Source: Paenibacillus tianjinensis (GTDB lineage: Bacteria > Bacillota > Bacilli > Paenibacillales > Paenibacillaceae). From it: a stretch of DNA of 64,000 bases. The notes below the pieces were generated by a model. It saw only the letters and a list, made by a program, of their open reading frames with translations, made no database searches and was not told the origin of the DNA. The stretch spans positions 5,482,001 through 5,546,000 of the forward strand of contig NZ_CP070969.1 in the NCBI RefSeq assembly GCF_017086365.1, written 5' to 3'. Each line of letters begins with the position of its first letter. Within the stretch, counting starts at the first letter, position 1. Of the stretch, positions 1-8,950 are shown piece by piece. The position numbers were made by a program, and so were the translations under genes.

Positions 1-216
1 ATCCGTAGGTACACGGAGCTTGGCTGACATCTGGCTTTTGATCTTCTCGACGTTATTTGTCGCCTGATCAATGGCCCGGTCCAGGGCAGCATTCCGAAAA
101 TAGCTGATCAGAATAATCCCGATAATCAGCACGGGAATCATGACAACCACAACGTAAAACATTATTAGCTTATACTTCAGCTTCATATTATTGATCATGC
201 TTATTAGCTGCTTAAT
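1..216 (-). CDS. Sensor histidine kinase, N-terminal part (cut by window edge)
   Basis: The visible 72 codons encode a short charged N-terminus, one hydrophobic membrane segment (FYVVVVMIPVLIIGIILISY) and the start of an extracytoplasmic region, as in YesM-type sensor kinases. It lies directly downstream of the AraC-type response regulator on the same strand, the usual pairing. Start choice: the only good ribosome binding site (GGAGGG, 228-223) sits 6 bases before an ATT codon at 216-214. The first in-frame ATG (198) is 24 bases from that site. ATT initiation, giving I/M-KQLISMINNMKLKYKL, therefore fits better, although the ATG at 198 is the conservative choice. The kinase domains lie outside the window. 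Confidence 0.75.
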   Translation of the reverse strand, partial: MKQLISMINNMKLKYKLIMFYVVVVMIPVLIIGIILISYFRNAALDRAIDQATNNVEKIKSQMSAKLRVPTD

Positions 217-344
217 CTCGATCCCTCCATCCTAAATCATTCTCCCGCAAAAACGTCAAACAGGCTGCTCCCTCATCCGCCAGCAGATGGGGAACAGCCC
301 GTCTATCATAATCCTAGAATCCATGTTCAGCAAGCCCTACCTGT

Positions 345-1883
345 TCATTGCTCCTTGCGGAAGGCGCTTGGAGATACACCTACATATTTGCGGAATTTCG
401 CGTTGAAATAATCGGCATTCATGTAGCCGACCCGTTCAGCTACCTCGTATACCTTCATGCCCTGCGTGAGAAACTGCTTGGCTTTCTCAATTCTCACCTT
501 GTCCAGATAAGTGTTGAAATGCTCGCCGATCTGATTCTTGAACATTTTGCCCAGATAAGCACTGTTATAATTAAAAATTTGCGCAAGCATTCCCAGCTTC
601 AGGTTCTCGTTGTACCGGCGCTGAATCAAATCCGTAATCCGCTTAATCTCGTCGCCCCGTCCGCCGGTGTTCAGCTGCTTCGCAATATGTTCCAGATAAT
701 CGGCTACCATGCTAAGGATATCACTAAGATAATAGCTGTTGTACACTTCACTCGCAGGAGAGGCATTCTCGCTGATCAACGTGCGGACATCGGGATTTAC
801 GGCCTCCAGCCGGGCAATCGTACTGCTTACAATCCGGATCAGATTGTCTTTGATATAGGTCTCATCATATCTGGTCTCAACCAGCTTGCAGATAATTTGC
901 CTCACTAGCGGGGACAGTACCTCAGTGCTTCCTGTCTCAACCGCCAGCAGAAGCTCCATTTCTTCATCACGTTCAGAATCAGCAAGCTCTCCGGGCTCCT
1001 TCACTGCTTCTGCCCACTGTTCTACTGCCCCGCTCACCAGAATCTCCCTGCGCCCGAAAAAGGCCTGCTCCAGCAGCTCCCGAGCAGCAGTATATGATGC
1101 GGCAGCCTGTTCCGGCTCCAGCGCCGCTCCTCCGGATGCAGCATAAAAGTCCAGTCCTTCTCTGGCAATGATTCTGTTTAAATCCTGCCACAGCGCCGCA
1201 CGGGCAGCTTCATCTTTTAGAGGCTCCTTCAGCAAAAGACCTAGAAAGGGAGGCAAACTGAAAAAGATTGCCCTCTCCGGCGGCAAATAGCGTTCCAGCA
1301 GGCTCCGGACCCGCTCCTCCCTTCCGTCCTCCCCCTTATGGGGACGCATCAGCTGGAGCAGAATAACTTCGCTTTCCCCCTGCAGGCCAAGCCTGGATGC
1401 AGCTTCCGGGACGGCTATATCCTCGCTGCCAGGCTGAAGCAGCCCACGCAGCCAGGCCTCATGATTGCTTACCTCAGCTTCAGTCTGCAGCCTGCTGAAC
1501 TGCTCTTCCCGTTCTATCGTTACCCGGAGTTCCTGCAGATAAGAGATCAATTCCTCCTCATCCACCGGTTTCAGTAAATATCCGTCGATATGGCAGGAGA
1601 TCGCACGTTTAGCATATTCGAAGTCCGCATAGCCGCTAAGAATCAGCACATGGCAATTGGCGTTTTGTTTACGAAGTTCAGCAATCAGCTCCAGACCGTC
1701 CATTCCCGGCATACGGATATCGGCGACGATCAGACTGGGAGCAAAGCTATGGAACTTCTCAAGCGCCTCGAATCCGTTCGCCGCTGTCGCCACTACGGTA
1801 TAGCCCTCTTCTTCCCAGGGGATCAAGGACCGCAGCCCTTCCCGCAGCTTGGGCTCATCATCAACAATCAGCACTTTTATCAT
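345..1883 (-). CDS. AraC-type response regulator (YesN family)
   Basis: 512 residues. An N-terminal receiver domain (about 1-120) has the acidic pocket at D8-D9 and the probable phosphoacceptor at D55 (in VADIRMPGMDG). A long variable middle follows, then a C-terminal AraC double helix-turn-helix (about 405-510) ending with the family signature GYMNADYFNAKFRKYVGVSPSAFRKE. Members are phosphorylated by YesM-type kinases and activate nearby sugar transport operons. The kinase follows 130 bases downstream. Its position behind xylA-xylB suggests, but does not prove, that it senses xylose or xylo-oligosaccharides for a transporter beyond the left edge. The start ATG has a G-rich Shine-Dalgarno sequence upstream. 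Confidence 0.9.
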   Translation of the reverse strand: MIKVLIVDDEPKLREGLRSLIPWEEEGYTVVATAANGFEALEKFHSFAPSLIVADIRMPGMDGLELIAELRKQNANCHVLILSGYADFEYAKRAISCHIDGYLLKPVDEEELISYLQELRVTIEREEQFSRLQTEAEVSNHEAWLRGLLQPGSEDIAVPEAASRLGLQGESEVILLQLMRPHKGEDGREERVRSLLERYLPPERAIFFSLPPFLGLLLKEPLKDEAARAALWQDLNRIIAREGLDFYAASGGAALEPEQAAASYTAARELLEQAFFGRREILVSGAVEQWAEAVKEPGELADSERDEEMELLLAVETGSTEVLSPLVRQIICKLVETRYDETYIKDNLIRIVSSTIARLEAVNPDVRTLISENASPASEVYNSYYLSDILSMVADYLEHIAKQLNTGGRGDEIKRITDLIQRRYNENLKLGMLAQIFNYNSAYLGKMFKNQIGEHFNTYLDKVRIEKAKQFLTQGMKVYEVAERVGYMNADYFNAKFRKYVGVSPSAFRKEQ

Positions 1884-1910
1884 TAGTCTTCAACCCCCTT
1901 TAACGTAAAA

Positions 1911-1939
1911 TCCGGAAAGGATCTTATGTCCTCTCCGGA
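1911..1939 (-). terminator. Hairpin after xylB
   Basis: TCCGGAAAGGA (1911-1921) and TCCTCTCCGGA (1929-1939) form an 11-base near-perfect stem with a 7-base loop. Read on the minus strand it is followed by ATTTTAC. It lies in the gap between xylB and the response regulator gene, so it probably ends or reduces transcription from xylB. The U tract is short. Confidence 0.55.
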
Positions 1940-1977
1940 ATCCGCGAGTGATCATCATTCCGCTTACCGGCGGGTGC

Positions 1978-3474
1978 TTACTTACGGTATGCCGCCAGCT
2001 TATTGTTCAATTCACGGGTCTGGCCGTATACTTCCTGGTAAAGAGCGAACAATCCGTCATAAACCGCCACCTGCTCCGCATTCGGTTTAAACACTTCTGC
2101 CGGACGGATGAAGGCTTCAGCACATTCGCCCAGTGAGCCGAACCAGCCGCTGCCGTATGCAGCCAGCATCGCCGCGCCCATCGCAGGCCCCTGTTCGCTC
2201 TCCAGCTTAATAATTGAAGCACCAAAAATATCCGCCTGCATCTGCAGCCAGGCTTCATTCTTGGCGCCGCCGCCGATCGCGACAATCTCCGTAATTTCCT
2301 TGCCGGATTCACGTACAATTTCAATAGATTCGCGAAGTGAGAACGTAATTCCTTCAAGCACGGAGCGGGTAAAGTGTGAAAGCGTGTGCCCGGAGTCCAT
2401 GCCGATGAAGCTTCCGCGGATATTCGCATCCGGATGCGGAGTGCGCTCACCGCTGATATATGGTGTAAACAGCAGCCCGCCGCTGCCTGCCGGTACGGAA
2501 GTCACGCCCTGCAGCAGTTCCTCAAAGGACTTCTCAGCAGCAAACGTTTCTTTAAACCAGGTAAGGCTATGACCTGCAGCCAGGGTAACCCCCATTATAT
2601 AGAAGGCATCCTTCTCACTGTGGTTAAAGAAATGGACTTTGCCTTCCAGATTAAGATCCTTATTAGTCTCGTAGGAGAGAACTACACCCGATGTGCCGAT
2701 ACTGCACATCGTCCGTCCTTCACCAAGAATTCCCGCACCCAGTGCGCCGCAGGCATTGTCGGCTCCGCCGGCAAATACCTTCGTGGATGTAAGCAGCCCG
2801 GAAGCTTCCGCAATCTCCGGCAGCAGCGTCCCAGTCTGTTCGAAGGATTCTACCAGTCTTGGACACAATGAAACCGGAAGTCCGAAGGCTTCGGCGATTT
2901 CCGAACTCCATTCCTTCGCACCAACATCCAGCAGCAGCGTTCCGGCGGCATCTGAATAATCCATGGCGTAATCACCGGTTAACCGGAAACGTACATAGTC
3001 TTTCGGCAGCAGGAATTGATGGGCCTGGGCCAGAACCTCCGGCTCGTTCTCCTGAACCCAGAGAATCTTAGGAAGCGTGAACCCTTCCAGTGCCTTGTTT
3101 CTGGCGATGTCGATAAGCTTTGTTCCCAGCGTCTTCTCAATCTTGCGGCATTGTGCTGTAGTGCGGGTATCATTCCAGAGAATAGCCGGACGCAGTACCT
3201 TGCCTTCACTGTCCACGAGTACAAGCCCGTGCATTTGGCCGGAGAAGCTGATTCCGTCTACCTGTGACGGATCAACGCCCGATGTCTCGATCAGGCGGCG
3301 CAGGCTGACGAGTGTTCCATTCACCCAATCCTCCGGATTCTGTTCACTCCAGTTGGGCTGCGGTCGCTTAAGCGGATACGCTGCCGAATGCTCAAAAGCT
3401 ACTTTTCCCTGCGGATCAACCAATACCGTCTTTACCGCGCTCGTTCCGAGATCGACACCGATTACATATTTCAT
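1978..3474 (-). CDS. xylB: Xylulokinase
   Basis: 498 residues, FGGY carbohydrate kinase family, the usual length. It phosphorylates D-xylulose to xylulose 5-phosphate with ATP in the cytoplasm, after XylA. The N-terminal lobe opens with YVIGVDLGTSAVKTVLVD, and the substrate loop ISFSGQMHGLVLVD, GGADNACGALG and the C-terminal ATP motif AIGGGAKNEAWLQ are present. The start is set at the ATG opening MKYVIGVD. An upstream in-frame ATG at 3483 is only 3 bases from the AGGAGG (3492-3487), while the chosen ATG is 12 bases away, so either is possible. A terminator separates it from xylA, so it may use read-through or its own promoter. Confidence 0.95.
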   Translation of the reverse strand: MKYVIGVDLGTSAVKTVLVDPQGKVAFEHSAAYPLKRPQPNWSEQNPEDWVNGTLVSLRRLIETSGVDPSQVDGISFSGQMHGLVLVDSEGKVLRPAILWNDTRTTAQCRKIEKTLGTKLIDIARNKALEGFTLPKILWVQENEPEVLAQAHQFLLPKDYVRFRLTGDYAMDYSDAAGTLLLDVGAKEWSSEIAEAFGLPVSLCPRLVESFEQTGTLLPEIAEASGLLTSTKVFAGGADNACGALGAGILGEGRTMCSIGTSGVVLSYETNKDLNLEGKVHFFNHSEKDAFYIMGVTLAAGHSLTWFKETFAAEKSFEELLQGVTSVPAGSGGLLFTPYISGERTPHPDANIRGSFIGMDSGHTLSHFTRSVLEGITFSLRESIEIVRESGKEITEIVAIGGGAKNEAWLQMQADIFGASIIKLESEQGPAMGAAMLAAYGSGWFGSLGECAEAFIRPAEVFKPNAEQVAVYDGLFALYQEVYGQTRELNNKLAAYRK

Positions 3475-3535
3475 AGTTATCATAGTCCTCCTATTAGTGC
3501 TGCTTCTAATTATTACCCTGTTAGCCATACAAGAA

Positions 3536-3580
3536 GAAACGTATATGCCGTCCCATTAAAGACGGTATCCGTTTCTGCGA
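3536..3580. repeat. Dispersed hairpin repeat, copy 1
   Basis: An imperfect hairpin (GAAACG... to ...CGTTTC) lies upstream of xylB. Its 3' half, GACGGTATCCGTTTCTGCGA at 3561-3580, is repeated base for base at 55639-55658, also as the 3' half of a hairpin opening with GAAACG. The loops and left arms differ. This marks a short dispersed structured element rather than a gene-specific terminator. Confidence 0.6.
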
Positions 3581-3628
3581 GAAATAGAAGGCTAATTTAT
3601 AGGGTAACCCTTATAAATTCTTATATTT

Positions 3629-3673
3629 TTAAAAAAAGGGGGCTGCCGAAGAATGCTCTCTTCAGCAACCCCC
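3629..3673 (-). terminator. Intrinsic terminator after xylA
   Basis: On the minus strand, GGGGGTTGCTGAAGA pairs with TCTTCGGCAGCCCCC around a short loop and runs into seven T residues. It lies 54 bases past the xylA stop and before xylB, so it probably makes xylA expression higher than xylB expression. Confidence 0.85.
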
Positions 3674-3726
3674 GTTGCGTTAGTGATCCATGAATTTACG
3701 GACAGTGCCGCAAATCCGGTGTAGTC

Positions 3727-5046
3727 TTACTCAGCTGTCAGGATGTACTGGTTCAAAGTTGCTCTGAGCAGCTCTTGACGTCCGGACTGGTTCGGACGCG
3801 GAGTTTCATTGTTGAGGGCATAATCAGCCAGCGAAGCCAAAGTTGCTTTGCCGGATACGATATCAGCGCCTACGCCTTCAGTGAAGCTGCTGTAACGTTT
3901 AGCGATGAAGTCGTCGAATACACGGTCTTCAATCAGCTTAGCGGCAACCTTCAGACCCTTAGCATAGATGTCCATACCGGAGATGTGTGCGAGGAACAGG
4001 TCTTCAGGCTCGAAGGAAGGACGGCGTACTTTGGAGTCGAAGTTGATACCGCCTTTGCCAAGTCCGTCGTTCTTCAGCACTTCATACAGGGTCAGGGTAG
4101 CATCATAGATGCTTGCAGGGAATTCATCAGTATCCCAGCCCAGAAGTGGATCGCCCTGGTTCGCATCCAGCGATCCCAGCATGCCGTTGATGCGAGCTAC
4201 ACGCAGCTCATGCTCAAACGTGTGGCCGGCAAGGGTTGCATGGTTAGCTTCAAGGTTCAGCTTGAAGTGTTTATCAAGGTTGTACTTCTGCAGGAACGCA
4301 ATAGTTGTTGCTGCATCGAAGTCGTATTGGTGTTTGGTAGGCTCTTTCGGTTTAGGCTCGATCAGGAACTGGCCTTCGAAGCCGATTTCCTTAGCATAGT
4401 CTACAGCCATGCTGAACAGGCGGGCAATGTTGTCTTGCTCCAGGCCCATATCTGTATTCAGCAGCGTTTCATAGCCTTCACGGCCGCCCCAGAATACATA
4501 GTTGTCAGCGCCCAGACGTTTACCAACTTCCAGACCTTTCTTAACCTGTGCTGCTGCGTATGCATACACATCAGCGTTGCAGGTAGAGCCTGCACCGTGC
4601 ATATAACGCGGGTTGGTGAACATGTTGGCAGTGTTCCACAGCAATTTTTTGCCGGAAGACTTCATACCTTGTTCAAGGATGTCTACGATGGTATCAATGT
4701 TGCTGTAGAACTCGCGCAAAGATGCGCCTTCAGGAGCGATATCCACGTCATGGAAGCAGTAGTACTGCAGGTCCATTTTTTCCATGAACTCAAATGCTGC
4801 TTCTGCACGGGCTTTTGCCTTATCAATCGTGCTCAGCTTATCCCAAGCGCGGACTGCAGTTTCAGCACCGAACGGATCGGCGCCGCCTGCTGTTAGTGTA
4901 TGCCAATAAGCCATTGCAAATTTCAGGTGCTCTTCCATAGTTTTGCCGGCTACGATTTCTTTAGGATTGTAGAATTTGAATGCGTAAGGGTTAGTGGAAC
5001 GGCTTCCCTCGTAAGAGATTTTGCTCACTGATTCAAAATAAGCCAT
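3727..5046 (-). CDS. xylA: Xylose isomerase
   Basis: 439 residues, the class II xylose isomerase length. It converts D-xylose to D-xylulose using two divalent metal ions. Family motifs are clear: catalytic-region [29 protein letters not shown], metal-ligand segment [15 protein letters not shown], and [18 protein letters not shown]. The start codon has a good Shine-Dalgarno sequence (AGGAGG about 6 bases upstream). It is first in the xyl gene group and divergent from xylR. Between the two lie a cre-like site and inverted repeats typical of xyl operators, which suggests xylose induction through XylR and carbon catabolite repression through CcpA. Confidence 0.97.
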   Translation of the reverse strand: MAYFESVSKISYEGSRSTNPYAFKFYNPKEIVAGKTMEEHLKFAMAYWHTLTAGGADPFGAETAVRAWDKLSTIDKAKARAEAAFEFMEKMDLQYYCFHDVDIAPEGASLREFYSNIDTIVDILEQGMKSSGKKLLWNTANMFTNPRYMHGAGSTCNADVYAYAAAQVKKGLEVGKRLGADNYVFWGGREGYETLLNTDMGLEQDNIARLFSMAVDYAKEIGFEGQFLIEPKPKEPTKHQYDFDAATTIAFLQKYNLDKHFKLNLEANHATLAGHTFEHELRVARINGMLGSLDANQGDPLLGWDTDEFPASIYDATLTLYEVLKNDGLGKGGINFDSKVRRPSFEPEDLFLAHISGMDIYAKGLKVAAKLIEDRVFDDFIAKRYSSFTEGVGADIVSGKATLASLADYALNNETPRPNQSGRQELLRATLNQYILTAE

Positions 5047-5080
5047 TTGTAAAATCCTCCTCTATTATGCTTCGCCTGCA

Positions 5081-5094
5081 AGCAAGCGTTTACA
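5081..5094 (-). promoter_or_regulatory. Candidate cre site (CcpA)
   Basis: AGCAAGCGTTTACA matches 12 of 14 positions of the cre consensus TGWAANCGNTNWCA. It lies 35 bases upstream of the xylA start codon, a usual place for catabolite repression of xyl genes. Confidence 0.6.
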
Positions 5095-5118
5095 GCATCA
5101 TCTTAACACATCTTTCTG

Positions 5119-5156
5119 ACTTTGTATATTGGTTAAACAAAGTTTTGAAAAACTTT
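5119..5156. promoter_or_regulatory. Candidate xyl operator: two overlapping inverted repeats
   Basis: ACTTTGT (5119-5125) and ACAAAGT (5137-5143) are perfect inverted arms with an 11-base spacer. A second palindrome, AAAGTTTT-GA-AAAACTTT, overlaps at 5139-5156. ROK-type XylR repressors bind such A/T-rich inverted repeats between xylR and xylA. Assignment to XylR is by position and form. Confidence 0.6.
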
Positions 5157-5394
5157 TTTTGTGTCTGTTATTTGTCCTCACACCCGGAGGCAACCTCACT
5201 CCTCCTCCCGGTCTGCCTAATTATTTGAACATAAAGTACCCCTTGGCCGCAGTACCTATACCTAAGCTTACAGACCGGGCTCAAGGCTCCATTCTATATA
5301 TCCTGCTCCTCTGCCTGTTGCTTTTTGGCGAACATCGCTCTAGACTAAATGGCATGTATCAATGAGAACGTTGTCAAAAAAGGAAGTGTGCTTC

Positions 5395-6555
5395 GTGAAA
5401 GTTACAGGTGACCAGGCGCTGGTCAAAAAGATCAATAAATCAATTATTCTACATACGATCCGCATGTTCTCCCCGGTCTCACGGGCCAAGGTGTCCGAGA
5501 TGACCGGCCTCAACAAAGCAACCGTGTCGAATCTTGTTGCCGAGCTATGCGGCCAGGAGCTTGTTACTGAAGCCGGACCCGGCGAATCCAGCGGAGGACG
5601 CAAACCGCTGATGCTGCATTTCAATGCGATGGCTGGAAGTGTAATCGGCATTGAGCTGCGGGTAAAACAGCTTACGGCCGTACTATGCGACCTTGGCGGT
5701 GGCATTCTGCAGGAGCTGGATTACCGGCTGGAGACCCATGATTTCCCTTATGTACTGGAGCAGATGAAACGCATCATCGCCGATCTGATTGCCATGGCTC
5801 CGCCTTCCCCGTATGGCATCGTGGGGATTGGTGTAGGGGTTCCGGGGATGGTTGACGAGCACGGCGTTGTGCTCTTTGCACCAAACCTTGGCTGGGAGAT
5901 GATCGATCTGCGGTCGATCCTGGAAAACTCGTTTTCAGTCCCGGTCACGATTGACAATGAAGCAAATGCGGGGGCACAGGGAGAGCTGAATTTCGGTGCG
6001 GCACGCGATGTCCGCCATTTGCTATACATCAGTGCGGGGTCAGGGATTGGCTCGGGGATCATCATCGGCGGGGAGCTGTATAAGGGTGCCCGCGGATATG
6101 CAGGAGAGACCGGCCATATGACGATTGAGGCGGAAGGCAAACCCTGCAGCTGCGGCAGCCGCGGCTGCTGGGAGCTGTATGCTTCGGAGAAGACCTATGA
6201 TAATTCAGGGCTGACGCTGCCAGCACGTACAACCCGGGAACTTGTCCGGCATGCACACAGCGGACAAGAGGATGCCTTGCGCCACTTCTCATCCATGGGG
6301 GAGTATCTGGGAATCGGGGTAACCAACCTCATTAACAGCTTCAACCCTGAGCTGATTGTGATCGGCGGAGCTTTATCCGAAGCCGAGCCTTGGCTAGGCG
6401 AGCCGCTGCGCCGAGTGGTAGCCGAGCGTACGCTTCCCTATCACAAGCAGCAGCTCGAGATTACTTTCTCGAGGCTGGGCAGCCGCGGAACGATGATTGG
6501 TGCCGGTTTCTCGGCCGTGATGCATTTTCTCGGCAATATCAGGGTTACACTCTGA
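5395..6555 (+). CDS. xylR: ROK-family xylose repressor
   Basis: 386 residues from a GTG start. AGGAAG lies 8 bases before this GTG, while the upstream ATG at 5362 has no Shine-Dalgarno sequence. An N-terminal winged helix (about 20-65; SRAKVSEMTGLNKATVSNLV) is followed by a ROK sugar-kinase-like domain with GIGVGVPGMVD, the EANAGAQGE segment and the zinc motif CSCGSRGCWELY. In this family the repressor leaves its operator when xylose binds. It is divergent from xylA with the operator-like repeats between them, so it probably represses xylAB and itself. Confidence 0.92.
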   Translation: MKVTGDQALVKKINKSIILHTIRMFSPVSRAKVSEMTGLNKATVSNLVAELCGQELVTEAGPGESSGGRKPLMLHFNAMAGSVIGIELRVKQLTAVLCDLGGGILQELDYRLETHDFPYVLEQMKRIIADLIAMAPPSPYGIVGIGVGVPGMVDEHGVVLFAPNLGWEMIDLRSILENSFSVPVTIDNEANAGAQGELNFGAARDVRHLLYISAGSGIGSGIIIGGELYKGARGYAGETGHMTIEAEGKPCSCGSRGCWELYASEKTYDNSGLTLPARTTRELVRHAHSGQEDALRHFSSMGEYLGIGVTNLINSFNPELIVIGGALSEAEPWLGEPLRRVVAERTLPYHKQQLEITFSRLGSRGTMIGAGFSAVMHFLGNIRVTL

Positions 6556-6689
6556 ACAATTGACGTAAAATCGCCGCAAATATAACAGCATAAGATGCAG
6601 CAAAACACTTTCAAATCCATTATAATAAGGTTGCATAAGTGTGACATATATCACACCACCCTTTTTGTTCTGAAACGGAGAGTGAGCCC

Positions 6690-6893
6690 ATGACCTATGT
6701 TGACACATCTGATATTTCTGCGCAGATGTTCATCACTGTGCTGCTGCTTTTACTCATTATCGCCCCTTTAATCAGCCTCGGCGTGCTGCGGATGTTCCAA
6801 GCAAAGAAGAAATCGGGATTTATGCTTATCTTTAGCGGTATAGCTGTTTATGCCATCTTTCAGGTGGTTATGTCCATTACCCACGCTTTTTAA
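6690..6893 (+). CDS. Small membrane protein, unknown function
   Basis: 67 residues with two predicted membrane helices (about 13-33 and 44-63) separated by a basic turn (RMFQAKKKSG). GGAGAG stands 7 bases before the ATG, which supports translation. I recognise no family. It is followed by a bidirectional terminator and lies alone between xylR and a decayed acetyltransferase gene. Confidence 0.65.
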   Translation: MTYVDTSDISAQMFITVLLLLLIIAPLISLGVLRMFQAKKKSGFMLIFSGIAVYAIFQVVMSITHAF

Positions 6894-6926
6894 TGATCTA
6901 CCGAAACCCAATGACTCTGGCTGTAT

Positions 6927-6967
6927 AAAAAATTGCCGGACCTCTTTCAAGTCCGGCTAACTTTTAT
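6927..6967. terminator. Bidirectional intrinsic terminator
   Basis: GCCGGAC (6935-6941) and GTCCGGC (6951-6957) form a hairpin flanked by an A-run on the left and a T-rich run on the right. It can end the small membrane gene on the plus strand and the acetyltransferase remnant on the minus strand. Confidence 0.75.
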
Positions 6968-6989
6968 ACGGTAAGCTGTATCGTTCAGC

Positions 6990-7372
6990 TTACATTCTGC
7001 TCTGTGCCGCAGCGCCTACGGACAGAATGCAGGCAAAGCGCTCAACTCCGGGATATTGTTCACCCAGGCTGGTAATGGCAAATCCGGCATTCCTGTAAAA
7101 GCCCACAGCCTCATGATCCGTCTCTGCAGTAATCGTTTCAATTCCTGCGGTTTTGCTGATCTCCGTAATCATTCCTCTGCCAATTCACCATCTACAAAAC
7201 AGCCGAAAAGTTCCTTGGAATCCTCTGTGTTGTAGCTGCTTATTTCCTGCCCGATCACCTCGCCGTCAGCCATCATGCACAGAGCCAGCAAGTCTTTCAC
7301 CGCATCATCATTCCAATAATCCCTTAAGCATATTAACAAGGCCGACGACCCCCTATCTGTTTCATTATCCAT
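6990..7372 (-). pseudogene. GNAT acetyltransferase remnant with internal deletion
   Basis: Two short open frames together look like the two ends of a GNAT N-acetyltransferase. The first (7372-7169) starts MDNETDRGSS and ends with FVDGELAEE. The second (7172-6990) carries the C-terminal GNAT pattern ETDHEAVGFYRNAGFAITSLGEQYPGVERF. The middle that should hold beta strand 4 and the acetyl-CoA loop (R/Q-x-x-G-x-G/A) is missing, and the two frames meet out of phase. I infer an internal deletion of about 40-50 codons, which would leave no active enzyme. Confidence 0.65.
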
Positions 7373-7437
7373 TTATTTATATATAATAACGTGTCCGGTA
7401 AGTGCAAGTACTATCGTTCCAAAAAATCCGAACATAA

Positions 7438-7466
7438 AGACCGCCCCCGTTCTGGAAGCGGCCTAA
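7438..7466 (-). terminator. Weak hairpin after glutaredoxin gene
   Basis: GACCGC (7439-7444) and GCGGCC (7458-7463) pair with one mismatch. On the minus strand the hairpin is followed by a short TTTAT. It is placed just past the glutaredoxin stop. Confidence 0.35.
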
Positions 7467-7495
7467 TGAAGGACTCTATATAAGCACGTCGTGTA

Positions 7496-7729
7496 TTAAA
7501 CACTCGCCAATGCTTTGGTAAATTGGGTTTTATTCATCCCTACAATTTTGAAATCGCCGATTACCGTTACAGGCACGGCTCTGAGGCCCATATCCCAAAC
7601 CTGTTGTGCAAAATCATCGTTCTGCTCAATGTTGCGTTCCTCGTAGGATACACCCTGCTCGCTCAGGAAGCTTTTTACCTGGCGGCAATGTGGACAGTTG
7701 GTTGAAGTGTACACAATTACATTTTCCAT
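7496..7729 (-). CDS. Glutaredoxin-family thiol oxidoreductase
   Basis: 77 residues, one thioredoxin fold of glutaredoxin/NrdH type. The redox motif is C12-P-H-C15, and the cis-proline segment is RAVPVTVIGD. It probably reduces disulfides, perhaps with electrons from the thioredoxin reductase encoded 75 bases upstream on the same strand. The start is the ATG opening MENVIVYTS, with AGGAGG 9 bases upstream. The longer frame beginning MKIKFRR has no such site. Confidence 0.88.
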   Translation of the reverse strand: MENVIVYTSTNCPHCRQVKSFLSEQGVSYEERNIEQNDDFAQQVWDMGLRAVPVTVIGDFKIVGMNKTQFTKALASV

Positions 7730-7804
7730 TGGTTGATTCCTCCTAAATTTTATTTTCAATGAAATCTATTGTAGCACCGGAGTGCCTTTTTCACCAAATA
7801 GGGG

Positions 7805-8746
7805 TTACAGAATTACTGCGCTATGTTCCAGGCTTTCAATGTATTTCTCAGCATCCATCGCTGCCATGCATCCGCTGCCGGCTGCCGTGATAGCCTGTCT
7901 GTAACGGGTATCCTGCACGTCGCCGCAAGCGAATACGCCAGGGATGTTAGTTTCGGAAGTGCCCGGATTGGTCACAATATATCCATTCGCATCCGTAGTG
8001 ATCTGTCCGCCCAGGAAGGCCGTGTTCGGATGATGGCCAATCGCTACAAATACGCCGCTGGCTTCAATCATTTCTTCTTCACCTGTTAAATTATTCAGCA
8101 CCTTAAGCCCTTTAACTCCTTTATCACCGGAGACTACTTCCAGTGGAGTGCGGTTCAGGCTCCAGGCAACCTTAGCATTGTCACGGACACGATCCTGCAT
8201 GATCTTCGAGCCACGCAGCTCTTCGCGGCGGTGTACCAGTGTTACTTTGGAGGCAAAGCGGGTCAGGAAGCCGGCTTCCTCAAGCGCAGAATCTCCGCCG
8301 CCGACAACGACAATTTCCTTACCGCGGAAGAAGAATCCGTCGCAAGTGGCGCAGGTGCTGACACCGCGTCCGATATTATCCTGTTCACCGGGAATCCCGA
8401 GATATTTCGCTGTGGCGCCAGTGGAAATAATCAGGGTATCGGTCACGAAGGTTCCCATTCCTTCCACTTCAAGCTTGTAAGGGCGTTCCCCCAGCTCCAC
8501 ACTGTTAACCCAGCCTGTAATGAATTTTGCCCCGAAACGCTCTGCCTGCTTACGCATGTTGTCCATGAGCTCCGGTCCCATAATCCCCTCAGGGAAGCCC
8601 GGAAAATTCTCAATCTCAGTTGTAGTTGTCAGCTGTCCACCCGGTTGGGGACCTTCGATTACCAGCGGATTTAGGTTGGCCCGGGCCAGATAGATCGCAG
8701 CAGTCAGCCCGGCAGGTCCGGTACCGACGATAATTGATTTATACAT
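7805..8746 (-). CDS. trxB: Thioredoxin-disulfide reductase
   Basis: 313 residues, the low-molecular-weight type. It passes electrons from NADPH through FAD and a redox-active cysteine pair to thioredoxin. The FAD-binding motif is GTGPAG (8-13), the active site is C132-A-T-C135, the NADPH motif is VVGGGDSALEE, and the second FAD contact is GVFACGDVQD. The start is the ATG opening MYKSIIVG, with AGGAGG 8 bases upstream; the longer reading frame lacks a site. It probably forms a thiol redox pair with the downstream glutaredoxin-like gene. Confidence 0.96.
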   Translation of the reverse strand: MYKSIIVGTGPAGLTAAIYLARANLNPLVIEGPQPGGQLTTTTEIENFPGFPEGIMGPELMDNMRKQAERFGAKFITGWVNSVELGERPYKLEVEGMGTFVTDTLIISTGATAKYLGIPGEQDNIGRGVSTCATCDGFFFRGKEIVVVGGGDSALEEAGFLTRFASKVTLVHRREELRGSKIMQDRVRDNAKVAWSLNRTPLEVVSGDKGVKGLKVLNNLTGEEEMIEASGVFVAIGHHPNTAFLGGQITTDANGYIVTNPGTSETNIPGVFACGDVQDTRYRQAITAAGSGCMAAMDAEKYIESLEHSAVIL

Positions 8747-8950
8747 GATTATATCCTCCTTGAGATGGACGCATTGACGTCTACTCTGCAATTTCTTAAT
8801 TAAAATAATTATAATGTAGTACTTATTATGATCATCTCAAGGGAATATGTCAATATGCCAGACACGCATGAATCGGCCTTTTTTGTGAACAATTCAATTT
8901 TAAACAACCTATTTTTCAGGACCGCCCTAACCGCGACTTTTCCGGCTTCA

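Noticed and set aside
3775..4896. A 373-codon plus-strand frame opposite xylA
   Set aside because: xylA is certain, and the opposite frame is cysteine-rich nonsense produced by its codon use.
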